Assembly (NCBI GenBank): GCA_050245975.1 | Contig: JBFWWW010000153.1 | Coordinates: forward strand, 1 to 9,724 | Direction: 5' to 3' | Source: JBFWWW01 sp050245975 | GTDB taxonomy: Bacteria > Pseudomonadota > Alphaproteobacteria > Rhizobiales > Hyphomicrobiaceae | DNA: 9,724 nt | Made by a program: the position numbers and the translations under genes | Notes under the pieces: generated by a model | Database searches by the model: none | Seen by the model: the letters and a program-made list of their open reading frames with translations, nothing else | Told to the model about the DNA's origin: nothing | In this document: piece after piece, positions 1 through 5,772 of the stretch | Layout: the number at the start of each line of letters is the position of its first letter | Position numbering within the stretch: the first letter of the stretch is position 1

Positions 1-1713
1 TTCCGTATAGGCCGCACCGGGCAGCACGACATCGGCGCGGTGCGCGCCGGCATCGCCATGGCTGCCCTGGTAGATGACGAACGCCTTGCCGAGCCGGGTC
101 ATGTCGATCTCGTCGGCGCCCAGCAGCCACAGCACGTCGAGATCGCCGCGCCCGGCAGCCGCGATCATGCCGGCGGCGTCGAGGCCGCCCTCGCGCGGCA
201 CGAAGCCGATGTCGAGGCCGGCCACGCGCGCGGCGGCCGTGTGCAGCACGTTGAAGGCGTTCCAGCCCGTCTCCTTGCCGCTCATCGCGTCGTTGGCGAT
301 GCGGGCCGTTAGCGCCAGCACGGCATCGCCGTCGCCCCGCGCCAGCGCGCCGACGCCGACGATCACCACGGGCCGCTTGGCCTCGCGCAGCACCTTGGCG
401 AAGGTGTGCCGCCCGTCGGCGACCTCGGACAGCGTCTGCGGGCCGGCCCCCAGGTATTCGGTCGTATAGGTCAGGTCGACGCGCTCGCCGATGACGCCGA
501 TCGGGATACCGGCCGCGCGCCAGCGCTTGCGGATGCGCGCGTTGAGCACCGGCGCCTCGAGCCGCGGGTTGGTGCCGACCAGCAGGATCGCGTCGGCCTC
601 GTCGAGACCGGCAATGGACGTGTTGAACAGGTAGCTGGCGCGGCCGGCCTTCGGGTCGAGCCTGGCGCCGTCCTGGCGGCAGTCGAGGTTCGGGCTGCCC
701 AGGCGCGTCATCAGGTCGGCGAGCGCGAACATCTCCTCCGCCCCCGCCAGGTCGCCGGCGATGGCGCCGATGCGCTGACCGGATGTCTTGAGACGCGCGG
801 CAACGAGCGCCAGCGCCTCGTCCCAGCTCGCCGGCTGCAGACGCCCGTCGCGGCGCACGTAGGGCCGGTCGAGCCGCTGGGCACGTAGGCCGTCGGCCAC
901 ATGGCGCGCCTTGTCGGATATCCATTCCTCGTTCACGGCATCGTTGTTGCGCGGCAGGATGCGAACGACCTCGCGCCCGCGCGTATCGACGCGGATCGCG
1001 GAGCCGACCGCGTCCATGACGTCGATCGATTCCGTCTTGCGCATTTCCCACGGCCGCGCCTGGAAGGCGGTCGGCCGGTGCGTCAGCGCGCCGACCGGGC
1101 ACAGGTCGACCACGTTGGCGGACATCTCCGACATCATGCCGCGCTCGAGATAGGTGGTGATCTCCATGTCCTCGCCGCGGCCGATGGCGCCCAGCTCCTC
1201 GACGCCCGCCACCTCGGTCATGAAGCGGACGCAGCGCGTGCACTGGATGCAGCGCGTCATCATCGTCTTGATGAGAGGGCCGAGGTACTTCTCGTCGACG
1301 GCGCGCTTGTTCTCGCTGTAGCGCGACCCGCCGCTGCCGAAGGCCATCGCCTGGTCCTGCAGGTCGCACTCGCCGCCCTGGTCGCAGATGGGGCAGTCGA
1401 GCGGATGATTGATGAGCAGGAACTCCATCACGCCTTCGCGCGCCTTCTTCACCATCGGCGAGCGCGTCAGAATGACCTTGGGACTGCCGTCCTTGTTCGG
1501 CGGCAGGTCGTTCACGCCCATGGCGCAGGAGGCGACGGGCTTGGGCATGCCCGCGACCTCGATCAGGCACATGCGGCAGTTGCCGGCGATCGACAGCCGC
1601 TCGTGGTAGCAGAAGCGCGGGATCTCGACGCCCGCCCGCTCGCAGGCCTGGATCAGCGTGATCCCGTCCTCGACCTCGATGGGTTTGCCGTCGATGATGA
1701 GTTGCTTGGGCAT
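1..1713 (-). CDS. nuoG: NADH-quinone oxidoreductase subunit G (partial, 3' end outside window)
   Basis: Large Fe-S subunit of complex I; it passes electrons from the NADH-oxidising subunits towards the quinone site on the cytoplasmic arm. I translated 571 in-frame codons from ATG at 1713 to the window edge without a stop, so the C-terminus is missing (alphaproteobacterial NuoG is usually near 690 residues). The N-terminal ferredoxin-like domain has Cys35, Cys46, Cys49 and Cys63 (binuclear cluster N1b). Next come His103, Cys107, Cys110 and Cys116 (the His/Cys site of N5) and Cys155, Cys158, Cys161 and Cys205 (N4). No further cysteine set follows Cys205, so the N7 cluster of E. coli and Thermus is absent, as in alphaproteobacteria and mitochondria. 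From about residue 220 on it matches the molybdopterin-oxidoreductase-like fold that this subunit keeps without a cofactor. A GAGG lies about 12 nt before the ATG. It is 37 nt downstream of the small membrane-protein gene. Confidence 0.97.
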   Translation of the reverse strand, partial: MPKQLIIDGKPIEVEDGITLIQACERAGVEIPRFCYHERLSIAGNCRMCLIEVAGMPKPVASCAMGVNDLPPNKDGSPKVILTRSPMVKKAREGVMEFLLINHPLDCPICDQGGECDLQDQAMAFGSGGSRYSENKRAVDEKYLGPLIKTMMTRCIQCTRCVRFMTEVAGVEELGAIGRGEDMEITTYLERGMMSEMSANVVDLCPVGALTHRPTAFQARPWEMRKTESIDVMDAVGSAIRVDTRGREVVRILPRNNDAVNEEWISDKARHVADGLRAQRLDRPYVRRDGRLQPASWDEALALVAARLKTSGQRIGAIAGDLAGAEEMFALADLMTRLGSPNLDCRQDGARLDPKAGRASYLFNTSIAGLDEADAILLVGTNPRLEAPVLNARIRKRWRAAGIPIGVIGERVDLTYTTEYLGAGPQTLSEVADGRHTFAKVLREAKRPVVIVGVGALARGDGDAVLALTARIANDAMSGKETGWNAFNVLHTAAARVAGLDIGFVPREGGLDAAGMIAAAGRGDLDVLWLLGADEIDMTRLGKAFVIYQGSHGDAGAHRADVVLPGAAYTE

Positions 1714-1750
1714 TTCCGCTAGGCCCTCACCGCGTTGTTGCGCCTGCGCG

Positions 1751-2074
1751 TCATCGGCCTGCCTCCGGGCCGCGCGTGAAGAGCTTGGCGATGAGGCCGA
1801 CCGCGAGCACCGCCACGCCGAGCCAGAACACGGCCGGCTGGTACACGGTGCGGCCGGCGATGCGCGCCGCCCCGGCGATCAGGTCGCAGTTGCCCGCGCT
1901 CGAATAGAGGCAGCTCGTCACGTCCGACAGGCCGGCATCGATGAGCTTGCCGCCCGGCACGTTCTTCACGTCGCGCAACAGCGACGAATAGAACCACGCC
2001 CACCACGCGATGGCGCCCACCAGGATGATCACGCCGTCGATGAAGATGAAATTGGCGATGCTCTTGCGGTTCAT
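1751..2074 (-). CDS. Small two-helix membrane protein between nuoF and nuoG, function unknown
   Basis: A 107-residue protein I do not recognise as a named family. Two hydrophobic helices are visible, at about residues 8-30 and 79-97. The N-terminus (MNRK) and the C-terminus (KLFTRGPEAGR) are both basic, so by the positive-inside rule both ends are cytoplasmic and the roughly 48-residue loop is periplasmic. That loop holds two cysteines, Cys55 and Cys63, in the stretch SCLYSSAGNC, close enough to form a disulfide. TM1 ends in an aromatic run (WWAWFY). The open frame extends upstream into nuoF, but ATG at 2074 is preferred: it lies 4 nt after the nuoF stop, and the residues before it are an Arg-rich shadow. 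The spacing implies co-transcription, probably with translational coupling to nuoF. A role as a complex I accessory or assembly factor is inference from position only. Small unnamed genes do occur inside alphaproteobacterial nuo operons. Confidence 0.85.
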   Translation of the reverse strand: MNRKSIANFIFIDGVIILVGAIAWWAWFYSSLLRDVKNVPGGKLIDAGLSDVTSCLYSSAGNCDLIAGAARIAGRTVYQPAVFWLGVAVLAVGLIAKLFTRGPEAGR

Positions 2075-2078
2075 GGGT

Positions 2079-3362
2079 TTACTCCGCCGCTTGCTTGGGG
2101 GCCGCGTGATAGCGGTCGATGCGCGCCTCGATGACATCGCGGAAATTGCGCAGCAGGCCCTGCACGGGCCACGCCGCCGCATCGCCCAGCGCGCAGATGG
2201 TGTGGCCTTCGACCTGCTTGGTGACGTCGAACAGCAGGTCGATCTCGCGCTTCTCCGCGTGTCCCTTCTCCATGCGCTCGAGCACGCGCCACATCCAGCC
2301 CGTGCCTTCGCGGCAGGGGGTGCACTGGCCGCAGCTCTCGTGCTTGTAGAAATAGGCGATGCGCCGGATGGCGGCGATCACGTCGGTGGACTTGTCCATG
2401 ACGATGACGGCCGCCGTCCCCATGCCGCTCTTGAGCTTCGACAGCGTGTCGAAGTCGAGCGTGAGGTCCTGGCACTGCGCCGCCGTCAGCATCGGCATCG
2501 ACGAGCCGCCCGGGATGACGGCGAGCAGATTGTCCCATCCCCCGCGCACGCCGCCCGCGTGCCGCTCCAGCAGCTCCCGCAGCGGGATGCCCATCTCCTC
2601 CTCCACGACGCACGGCTGCTCGACGTGGCCGGAGATCTGGAACAGCTTGGTGCCGGTGTTGTTGGGCTTGCCGAGCGCGGAGAACCAGGCCGCGCCGCGG
2701 CGCAGGATGTCGCCGGTGACGGCGATGCTCTCGACGTTGTTGACGGTGGTCGGCGCGCCGTAGAGACCGACGTTGGCCGGGAACGGCGGCTTGAGGCGCG
2801 GCTGGCCCTTCTTGCCTTCCAGGCTCTCCAGCAGCGCGGTCTCCTCGCCGCAGATGTAGGCGCCGGCGCCGTGATGGACGTAGCAGTCGAAGTCCCAGCC
2901 GTTGAGGTTGTTCTTGCCGATCAGCTTGGCCGCGTAGGCCTCGTCGATGGCCGCCTGCAGACGCTCGCGCTCGCGGATGAACTCGCCGCGCACGTAGATG
3001 TAGCAGGTGTGCGCGCGCATCGCGAAGGAGGCGAGCAGCGCGCCCTCCACCAGCAGGTGCGGATCGTGCCGCATGATCTCGCGGTCCTTGCAGGACCCGG
3101 GCTCGGATTCGTCGGCGTTGATGACGAGGTAGGACGGCCGCGTGTCGGCCTTGGGCATGAACGACCACTTGAGACCGGTCGGGAAGCCGGCGCCGCCGCG
3201 GCCGCGCAGGCCAGAGGCCTTCACCTCGTTGATGATCCAGTCATGGCCCTTGTCGATGAGCGCCTTGGTGTTGTCCCACGCGCCGCGCTTGCGCGCAGCC
3301 TCCAGGCCCGCGTCCTGGAAGCCGTAGAGATTCTTGAAGATGCGGTCCTTGTCCTGGAGCAT
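2079..3362 (-). CDS. nuoF: NADH-quinone oxidoreductase subunit F (NADH and FMN binding)
   Basis: This is the 51-kDa-type flavoprotein of complex I. It binds NADH and FMN in the cytoplasmic arm, takes a hydride from NADH and feeds electrons into cluster N3. The full length is 427 residues, normal for the family. The glycine-rich motif GLRGRGGAGFPTGLKW (about 51-66) forms the nucleotide-binding region. It is followed by NADESEPGSCKDREI (about 82-96) and GAGAYICGEETALLESLEG (about 165-183), both FMN/NADH-contact segments. The N3 tetranuclear cluster ligands are Cys344, Cys347 and Cys350 (ESCGQCTPCREG) plus Cys390 (TICALGDAAAWP). The start at 3362 gives the usual N-terminus (MLQDKDRIF). Only a weak AAGG lies before it, consistent with coupling to nuoE, whose stop is 15 nt upstream. 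Its own stop is 4 nt before the small membrane-protein gene. No damage is seen. Confidence 0.98.
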   Translation of the reverse strand: MLQDKDRIFKNLYGFQDAGLEAARKRGAWDNTKALIDKGHDWIINEVKASGLRGRGGAGFPTGLKWSFMPKADTRPSYLVINADESEPGSCKDREIMRHDPHLLVEGALLASFAMRAHTCYIYVRGEFIRERERLQAAIDEAYAAKLIGKNNLNGWDFDCYVHHGAGAYICGEETALLESLEGKKGQPRLKPPFPANVGLYGAPTTVNNVESIAVTGDILRRGAAWFSALGKPNNTGTKLFQISGHVEQPCVVEEEMGIPLRELLERHAGGVRGGWDNLLAVIPGGSSMPMLTAAQCQDLTLDFDTLSKLKSGMGTAAVIVMDKSTDVIAAIRRIAYFYKHESCGQCTPCREGTGWMWRVLERMEKGHAEKREIDLLFDVTKQVEGHTICALGDAAAWPVQGLLRNFRDVIEARIDRYHAAPKQAAE

Positions 3363-3377
3363 CGTCGCCTTCGCGTC

Positions 3378-4010
3378 CTATTTGCCGGCCCTGCCCGCGC
3401 CCTTCGGCACCATGTCCTTCAGCGTCGTCGGCCCGCCTGCGGGGCACGAGGCCTGCCGGCCCGTCTGCGATCCGGGCTTGGGCGGCCGCCCGCTCGCGAA
3501 ACCGTCGAGCACCGCCTCGAACAGCTCCGGCGTCAGGTCCTCGTAGGTATCCTTCCAGATCTGCACCATCGGCGCGTTGGCGCACGAGCCGAGGCACTCG
3601 ACCTCCTCCCAGGAGAAATCGCCGTCGGCCGAGAGATGCTGCGGATCGGGGTGGATGCGCCGCTTGCACACCTCGATGAGCCCCTGCGAGCCGCGCAGCA
3701 TGCACGGCGTCGTCCCGCAGACCTGCACGTGCGCCTTGCGCCCCACCGGCGCGAGCTGGAACATCGTGTAGAATGTGGCGATCTCGTACACCCTGATGTA
3801 GGCCATGCCGAGCATATCTGCCACCACGCGCAGGGCGGGCTCTGTCACCCAGCCGCCGTTCTGCTCCTGCGCCCGCCACAGCAGCGGGATGACGGCGGAG
3901 GCCTGCTTGCCGGGCGGATATTTCGCGATCGTCGCCTCGGCCCAGGCGCGGTTCTCCGGCGTGAAGGCGAAGCTCGCGGGTTGATCGGGATAAAGTCGGC
4001 GAACGGACAT
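3378..4010 (-). CDS. nuoE: NADH-quinone oxidoreductase subunit E (2Fe-2S)
   Basis: This is the 24-kDa-type thioredoxin-like subunit that holds cluster N1a beside NuoF in the NADH-oxidising tip of complex I. It has 210 residues. A helical N-terminal part (about 18-85, including the ATFYTMFQ segment) is followed by the thioredoxin-like domain with the four ligands Cys98 and Cys103 (CGTTPC) and Cys139 and Cys143 (CLGSC). Residues from about 172 on are a low-complexity Gly/Pro/Lys-rich extension that E. coli NuoE (about 166 residues) lacks but alphaproteobacterial forms often have. An AGGAGG lies 13 nt before the ATG at 4010; this is somewhat long, but no better in-frame start is visible. The gene is separated from nuoD by 1,762 bp, which is unusual, and may need its own transcription start (see the candidate promoter at 4128-4157). 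The stop is 15 nt before nuoF. Confidence 0.97.
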   Translation of the reverse strand: MSVRRLYPDQPASFAFTPENRAWAEATIAKYPPGKQASAVIPLLWRAQEQNGGWVTEPALRVVADMLGMAYIRVYEIATFYTMFQLAPVGRKAHVQVCGTTPCMLRGSQGLIEVCKRRIHPDPQHLSADGDFSWEEVECLGSCANAPMVQIWKDTYEDLTPELFEAVLDGFASGRPPKPGSQTGRQASCPAGGPTTLKDMVPKGAGRAGK

Positions 4011-4127
4011 GGATGCGGCTTGGCCTCCTGGACGACCAGGGCGGATGCGCCCGCCTTCTCCTCGCGAGAAGCGGCAACGCGGCCTTGGTAGCAGATTTCG
4101 CCCGCCGATCCAGACCTAAGATGCTGC

Positions 4128-4157
4128 GTTATGCTCCGGCGCGGCACTTTTTCCCAA
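4128..4157 (-). promoter_or_regulatory. Weak candidate sigma70-type promoter ahead of nuoE
   Basis: On the minus strand TTGGGA (4157 to 4152) is followed, after an 18-nt gap, by CATAAC (4133 to 4128). These match the -35 and -10 consensus at 4 of 6 positions each. It would start transcription about 110 nt before nuoE, in the 159-bp space after the preceding membrane-protein gene. The only reason to take it seriously is that nuoE lies far from nuoD. Matches this weak arise by chance, and I see no operator or terminator here. Confidence 0.22.
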
Positions 4158-4169
4158 GGGGTGCGCGCG

Positions 4170-4514
4170 CTACGCCATCCAGCGAATCATCAGCGCCGCC
4201 GCCGTCAGCGGCGCCAGGATGAGCGCAACCTGCGCACCCACGCGCAGGAATCCCGTCCACAGGATGCCGAACGCGATACCGAGCACCGGCACCGCCCATC
4301 CCCAGGCCGACATGCCCCCATATCCGCGCGCTGCCGCGAACAGGCTTGCCAGCACCATGCACACGAGCCCGATGGCGATCGGCAGGTTCGGATGGTCGCG
4401 GTGCCAGGCGCCCATCGGCCAGTCGTAGCGCATGGCGAACATGCGGTAGGTGGCAAGGCTCAGGCCCCAGGCGAATGCACCCACCGCCAGATAGAACAGG
4501 ACGTCGATCGTCAT
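4170..4514 (-). CDS. Small four-helix membrane protein, family not recognised
   Basis: A 114-residue, very hydrophobic protein with four likely membrane helices at about 4-25, 44-63, 69-90 and 92-111. Between helices 1 and 2 is a short polar, aromatic loop (MRYDWPMGAWHRDHPNLP, about 28-45) with two histidines and two tryptophans, the only part that looks like a conserved site. The open frame extends 18 codons upstream, but ATG at 4514 is preferred because GGGAG sits 7 nt before it and the protein then starts directly at the first helix. It is 70 nt downstream of the DUF4267-like gene in the same direction, so the two may share a transcript. Nothing in the sequence ties it to complex I beyond its position between nuoD and nuoE. 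I assign no function. Confidence 0.75.
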   Translation of the reverse strand: MTIDVLFYLAVGAFAWGLSLATYRMFAMRYDWPMGAWHRDHPNLPIAIGLVCMVLASLFAAARGYGGMSAWGWAVPVLGIAFGILWTGFLRVGAQVALILAPLTAAALMIRWMA

Positions 4515-4533
4515 GGCGGGCTCCCGGACCATT

Positions 4534-4548
4534 GCGGGGCGGCCCCGC
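4534..4548. repeat. Short GC-rich hairpin between the two small membrane-protein genes
   Basis: GCGGGG and CCCCGC form a perfect 6-bp stem around a 3-nt loop. On the minus strand it falls just before the Shine-Dalgarno sequence of the gene starting at 4514. There is no T-run after it, so it is not a classic intrinsic terminator. It could weakly affect translation or mRNA stability, or be chance in GC-rich DNA. Confidence 0.35.
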
Positions 4549-4584
4549 GTTGCAGCGCCATTGTGCACCGGATCGCGTGCCGCG

Positions 4585-4989
4585 TCAGCGGTTCATTGCG
4601 TCCGCCGAGTCCGCGCGGCGGGCCGCGACCGACAGACGCAGCGCCAGCACGGCGCAGACGATGCCCGATGCGACGTGAAACGCCACCGCCGGCCAGCGCC
4701 CGCGCGACAGCCCCGCGATCAGCGCATCGCCGAGGCAGACCGCGGCGCCGAACGCGAACCACAGCGCCAGCGCGCGCCACTGCCGCGCCCACGCCAGCGC
4801 CACCGCCAGCAGTCCGAGCCACAGGTCGCGCACACCCACCGCGTGATGCAGCTCGAACCCCTCCGGCCGGCCCGCAAGCCCGAACGTGCGCGCAGCCGCC
4901 TCGGGCGAGATCAGGAACCGTGCGCCGATCACCGCCAGCAGCGCGCCCGCGAACACCGCCATCCCCAGCATGATCCGCTCGCCGCGCAT
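4585..4989 (-). CDS. DUF4267-like small membrane protein
   Basis: A 134-residue membrane protein. The motif HHAVGVRDLWLGLL (about 48-61) resembles the conserved G-x-R-D-L-x-L-G core that I associate with DUF4267, a family of small membrane proteins with no known biochemical role. Likely helices are about 8-27, 54-68, 72-94 and 100-118, and the C-terminus (about 119-134) is charged and cytoplasmic-looking. ATG at 4989 is taken because a purine-rich GGGGGATGGGG lies just before it; ATG at 4971 (residue 7) is a possible alternative. The gene follows 783 bp without a gene after nuoD, so it probably has its own promoter, though I cannot see a convincing one. The family call rests on the motif and topology recalled from memory. 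Confidence 0.72.
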   Translation of the reverse strand: MRGERIMLGMAVFAGALLAVIGARFLISPEAAARTFGLAGRPEGFELHHAVGVRDLWLGLLAVALAWARQWRALALWFAFGAAVCLGDALIAGLSRGRWPAVAFHVASGIVCAVLALRLSVAARRADSADAMNR

Positions 4990-5064
4990 TGCCCCATCCC
5001 CCGTGTTCCGGTCACGCTATCACACTCTCCGGCAGTCCCGGGTGTGCATGGCGTGCACCTGGAT

Positions 5065-5077
5065 GCGCATTATGCGC
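5065..5077. promoter_or_regulatory. Perfect 13-bp palindrome upstream of the DUF4267-like gene
   Basis: GCGCAT-T-ATGCGC is a perfect inverted repeat about 75 bp before the start at 4989. On the minus strand its centre reads CATAAT (5074 to 5069), 5 of 6 to a -10 box, but no TTG-type -35 box lies at the right distance upstream. It could be an operator overlapping a promoter, or chance. Confidence 0.25.
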
Positions 5078-5124
5078 GCCTTTGGCGGCGGCCGGCGCCT
5101 GTCCCCGCCGCCACCCCCTCTTTC

Positions 5125-5232
5125 TGTCATCCCGGAATTTCGCGAAGCGAAATATCCGGGACCCAGCACACGAGCGAGCACTTGCCTTTCGTCCCTGGGT
5201 CCCGGCTCTCGCTGCGCTCGGCCGGGATGACA
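5125..5232. repeat. Composite palindromic intergenic repeat (alphaproteobacterial REP/MITE-like)
   Basis: The element is bounded by perfect 11-bp inverted ends, TGTCATCCCGG (5125-5135) and CCGGGATGACA (5222-5232). Inside are a left hairpin (5131-5160; ATTTCGC-GAA-GCGAAAT core flanked by CCCGGA/TCCGGG), a right hairpin (5201-5226; CCCGGC/GCCGGG) and a second nested inverted pair, GGGACCCAG (5158-5166) with CTGGGTCCC (5195-5203). The middle (about 5167-5194) is unpaired. Elements with these TGTCATCCCGG ends are familiar from intergenic regions of Rhizobiales genomes and carry no coding sequence. It lacks a T-run on either side, so I do not call it a terminator, although the RNA would fold strongly. 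Confidence 0.8.
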
Positions 5233-5363
5233 GGTATGGGGATTGAGGGGGCGCTCCGACGGGTGGCGGCACATCCAGCACCTTTATCCCCGCGGGCCAA
5301 TTCCGCCCCGGAGGTTTGCGAGAAATAGGGAGCAGGGCGGCCATCGGCCGTGTCTGCCGGCGC

Positions 5364-5412
5364 GAGCATGATCCGGAAAAGTGGATACCGGTTTTCCGAT
5401 AAGATCATGCTC
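5364..5412. repeat. 49-bp rhizobial palindromic repeat (RIME-like)
   Basis: Perfect 10-bp inverted ends GAGCATGATC (5364-5373) and GATCATGCTC (5403-5412) enclose a second inverted pair CGGAAAA (5374-5380) and TTTTCCG (5393-5399), with a short central ACCGG-containing loop. This pattern (GCATGATC...GGAAAA...CCGG...TTTTCC...GATCATGC) is one of the commonest intergenic palindromes in Hyphomicrobiales genomes, similar to what has been called a RIME-type mosaic element. The exact family name is from memory and unverified. It is non-coding and supports the taxonomic placement. Confidence 0.8.
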
Positions 5413-5772
5413 AAAAAGAAGAACAGGATGCGGCCTTAACCGCCCTGCCGCCGCCAAGGACTGTTCCGGTCCCGCAACGGTCATCCCGACCCGCACGGTT
5501 TGCGTCGGCACCCGCGAGTGGTGCTTCCGCGACCGGTCCTGGTCCAGCTGATGGGTGCCAGAGCGCCGGTTGGCGGCCCCGCTTCGCCCAAATCGCCCAG
5601 CTCGCGACTGAGCCCCATGAGATGCGGGTCGGCGTCGAGCTTACGCGCGCAAGGAGATGCGGGGATATCCGCGCCCCCAATCCCCGCGCCATGGTGAACG
5701 CGGTGCGTGCCTTTCCGGAAGACACGGAGTTTCTCAGATCAGGTCGCATCGCAACCTGCACCGGCAACCCCG

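Larger units (their letters stand above)
4990..5772. other. 783-bp non-coding interval downstream of nuoD, holding two palindromic repeats
   Basis: No frame on either strand here looks like a conserved protein. Open stretches are short, or Arg/Pro/Ser/Gly-rich as expected from GC-rich DNA. The interval contains a perfect palindrome (5065-5077), a 108-bp composite inverted repeat (5125-5232) and a 49-bp inverted repeat (5364-5412), listed separately. From 5413 to 5772 I find nothing I can support: no terminator with a T-run after nuoD, no RNA gene, no recognisable gene remnant. A minus-strand frame around 5481-5690 reads a little like protein but matches nothing I know. Accumulated repeat elements suggest this is an old insertion or expansion site inside the nuo operon. 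Confidence 0.6.

Noticed and set aside
2010..4091. 693-codon open frame on the plus strand antisense to nuoF and nuoE
   Set aside because: Its translation is rich in Arg, Ala, Leu, Val, Asp and His and resembles no protein family. It is the antisense shadow of two strongly conserved genes in GC-rich DNA, with no ribosome binding site or context of its own.
4131..4973. 280-codon plus-strand frame opposite the two small membrane-protein genes
   Set aside because: It is dominated by Arg, Pro and Ala with no hydrophobic core. The minus-strand frames instead show clean membrane helices, Shine-Dalgarno sequences and a DUF4267-like motif.
5125..5232. The large palindrome as a rho-independent terminator for nuoD
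   Set aside because: The hairpins are strong, but neither strand has a run of Ts after the stem, and the element has the termini of a dispersed palindromic repeat.
5125..5412. A CRISPR array or attachment site formed by the palindromes
   Set aside because: The two palindromes differ from each other, there is no regular spacing or repeated unit, and no cas, integrase or transposase gene lies in the window.
5481..5690. Minus-strand frame with a protein-like stretch (LDADPHLMGLSRELGDLGEAG) in the gap after nuoD
   Set aside because: It looks slightly protein-like but is short (about 45 codons from its ATG), has no good ribosome binding site, decays into Arg/Gly/Thr-rich sequence and matches no family I know. 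It could be a gene scrap or part of a repeated intergenic element; a genome-wide search would settle it.
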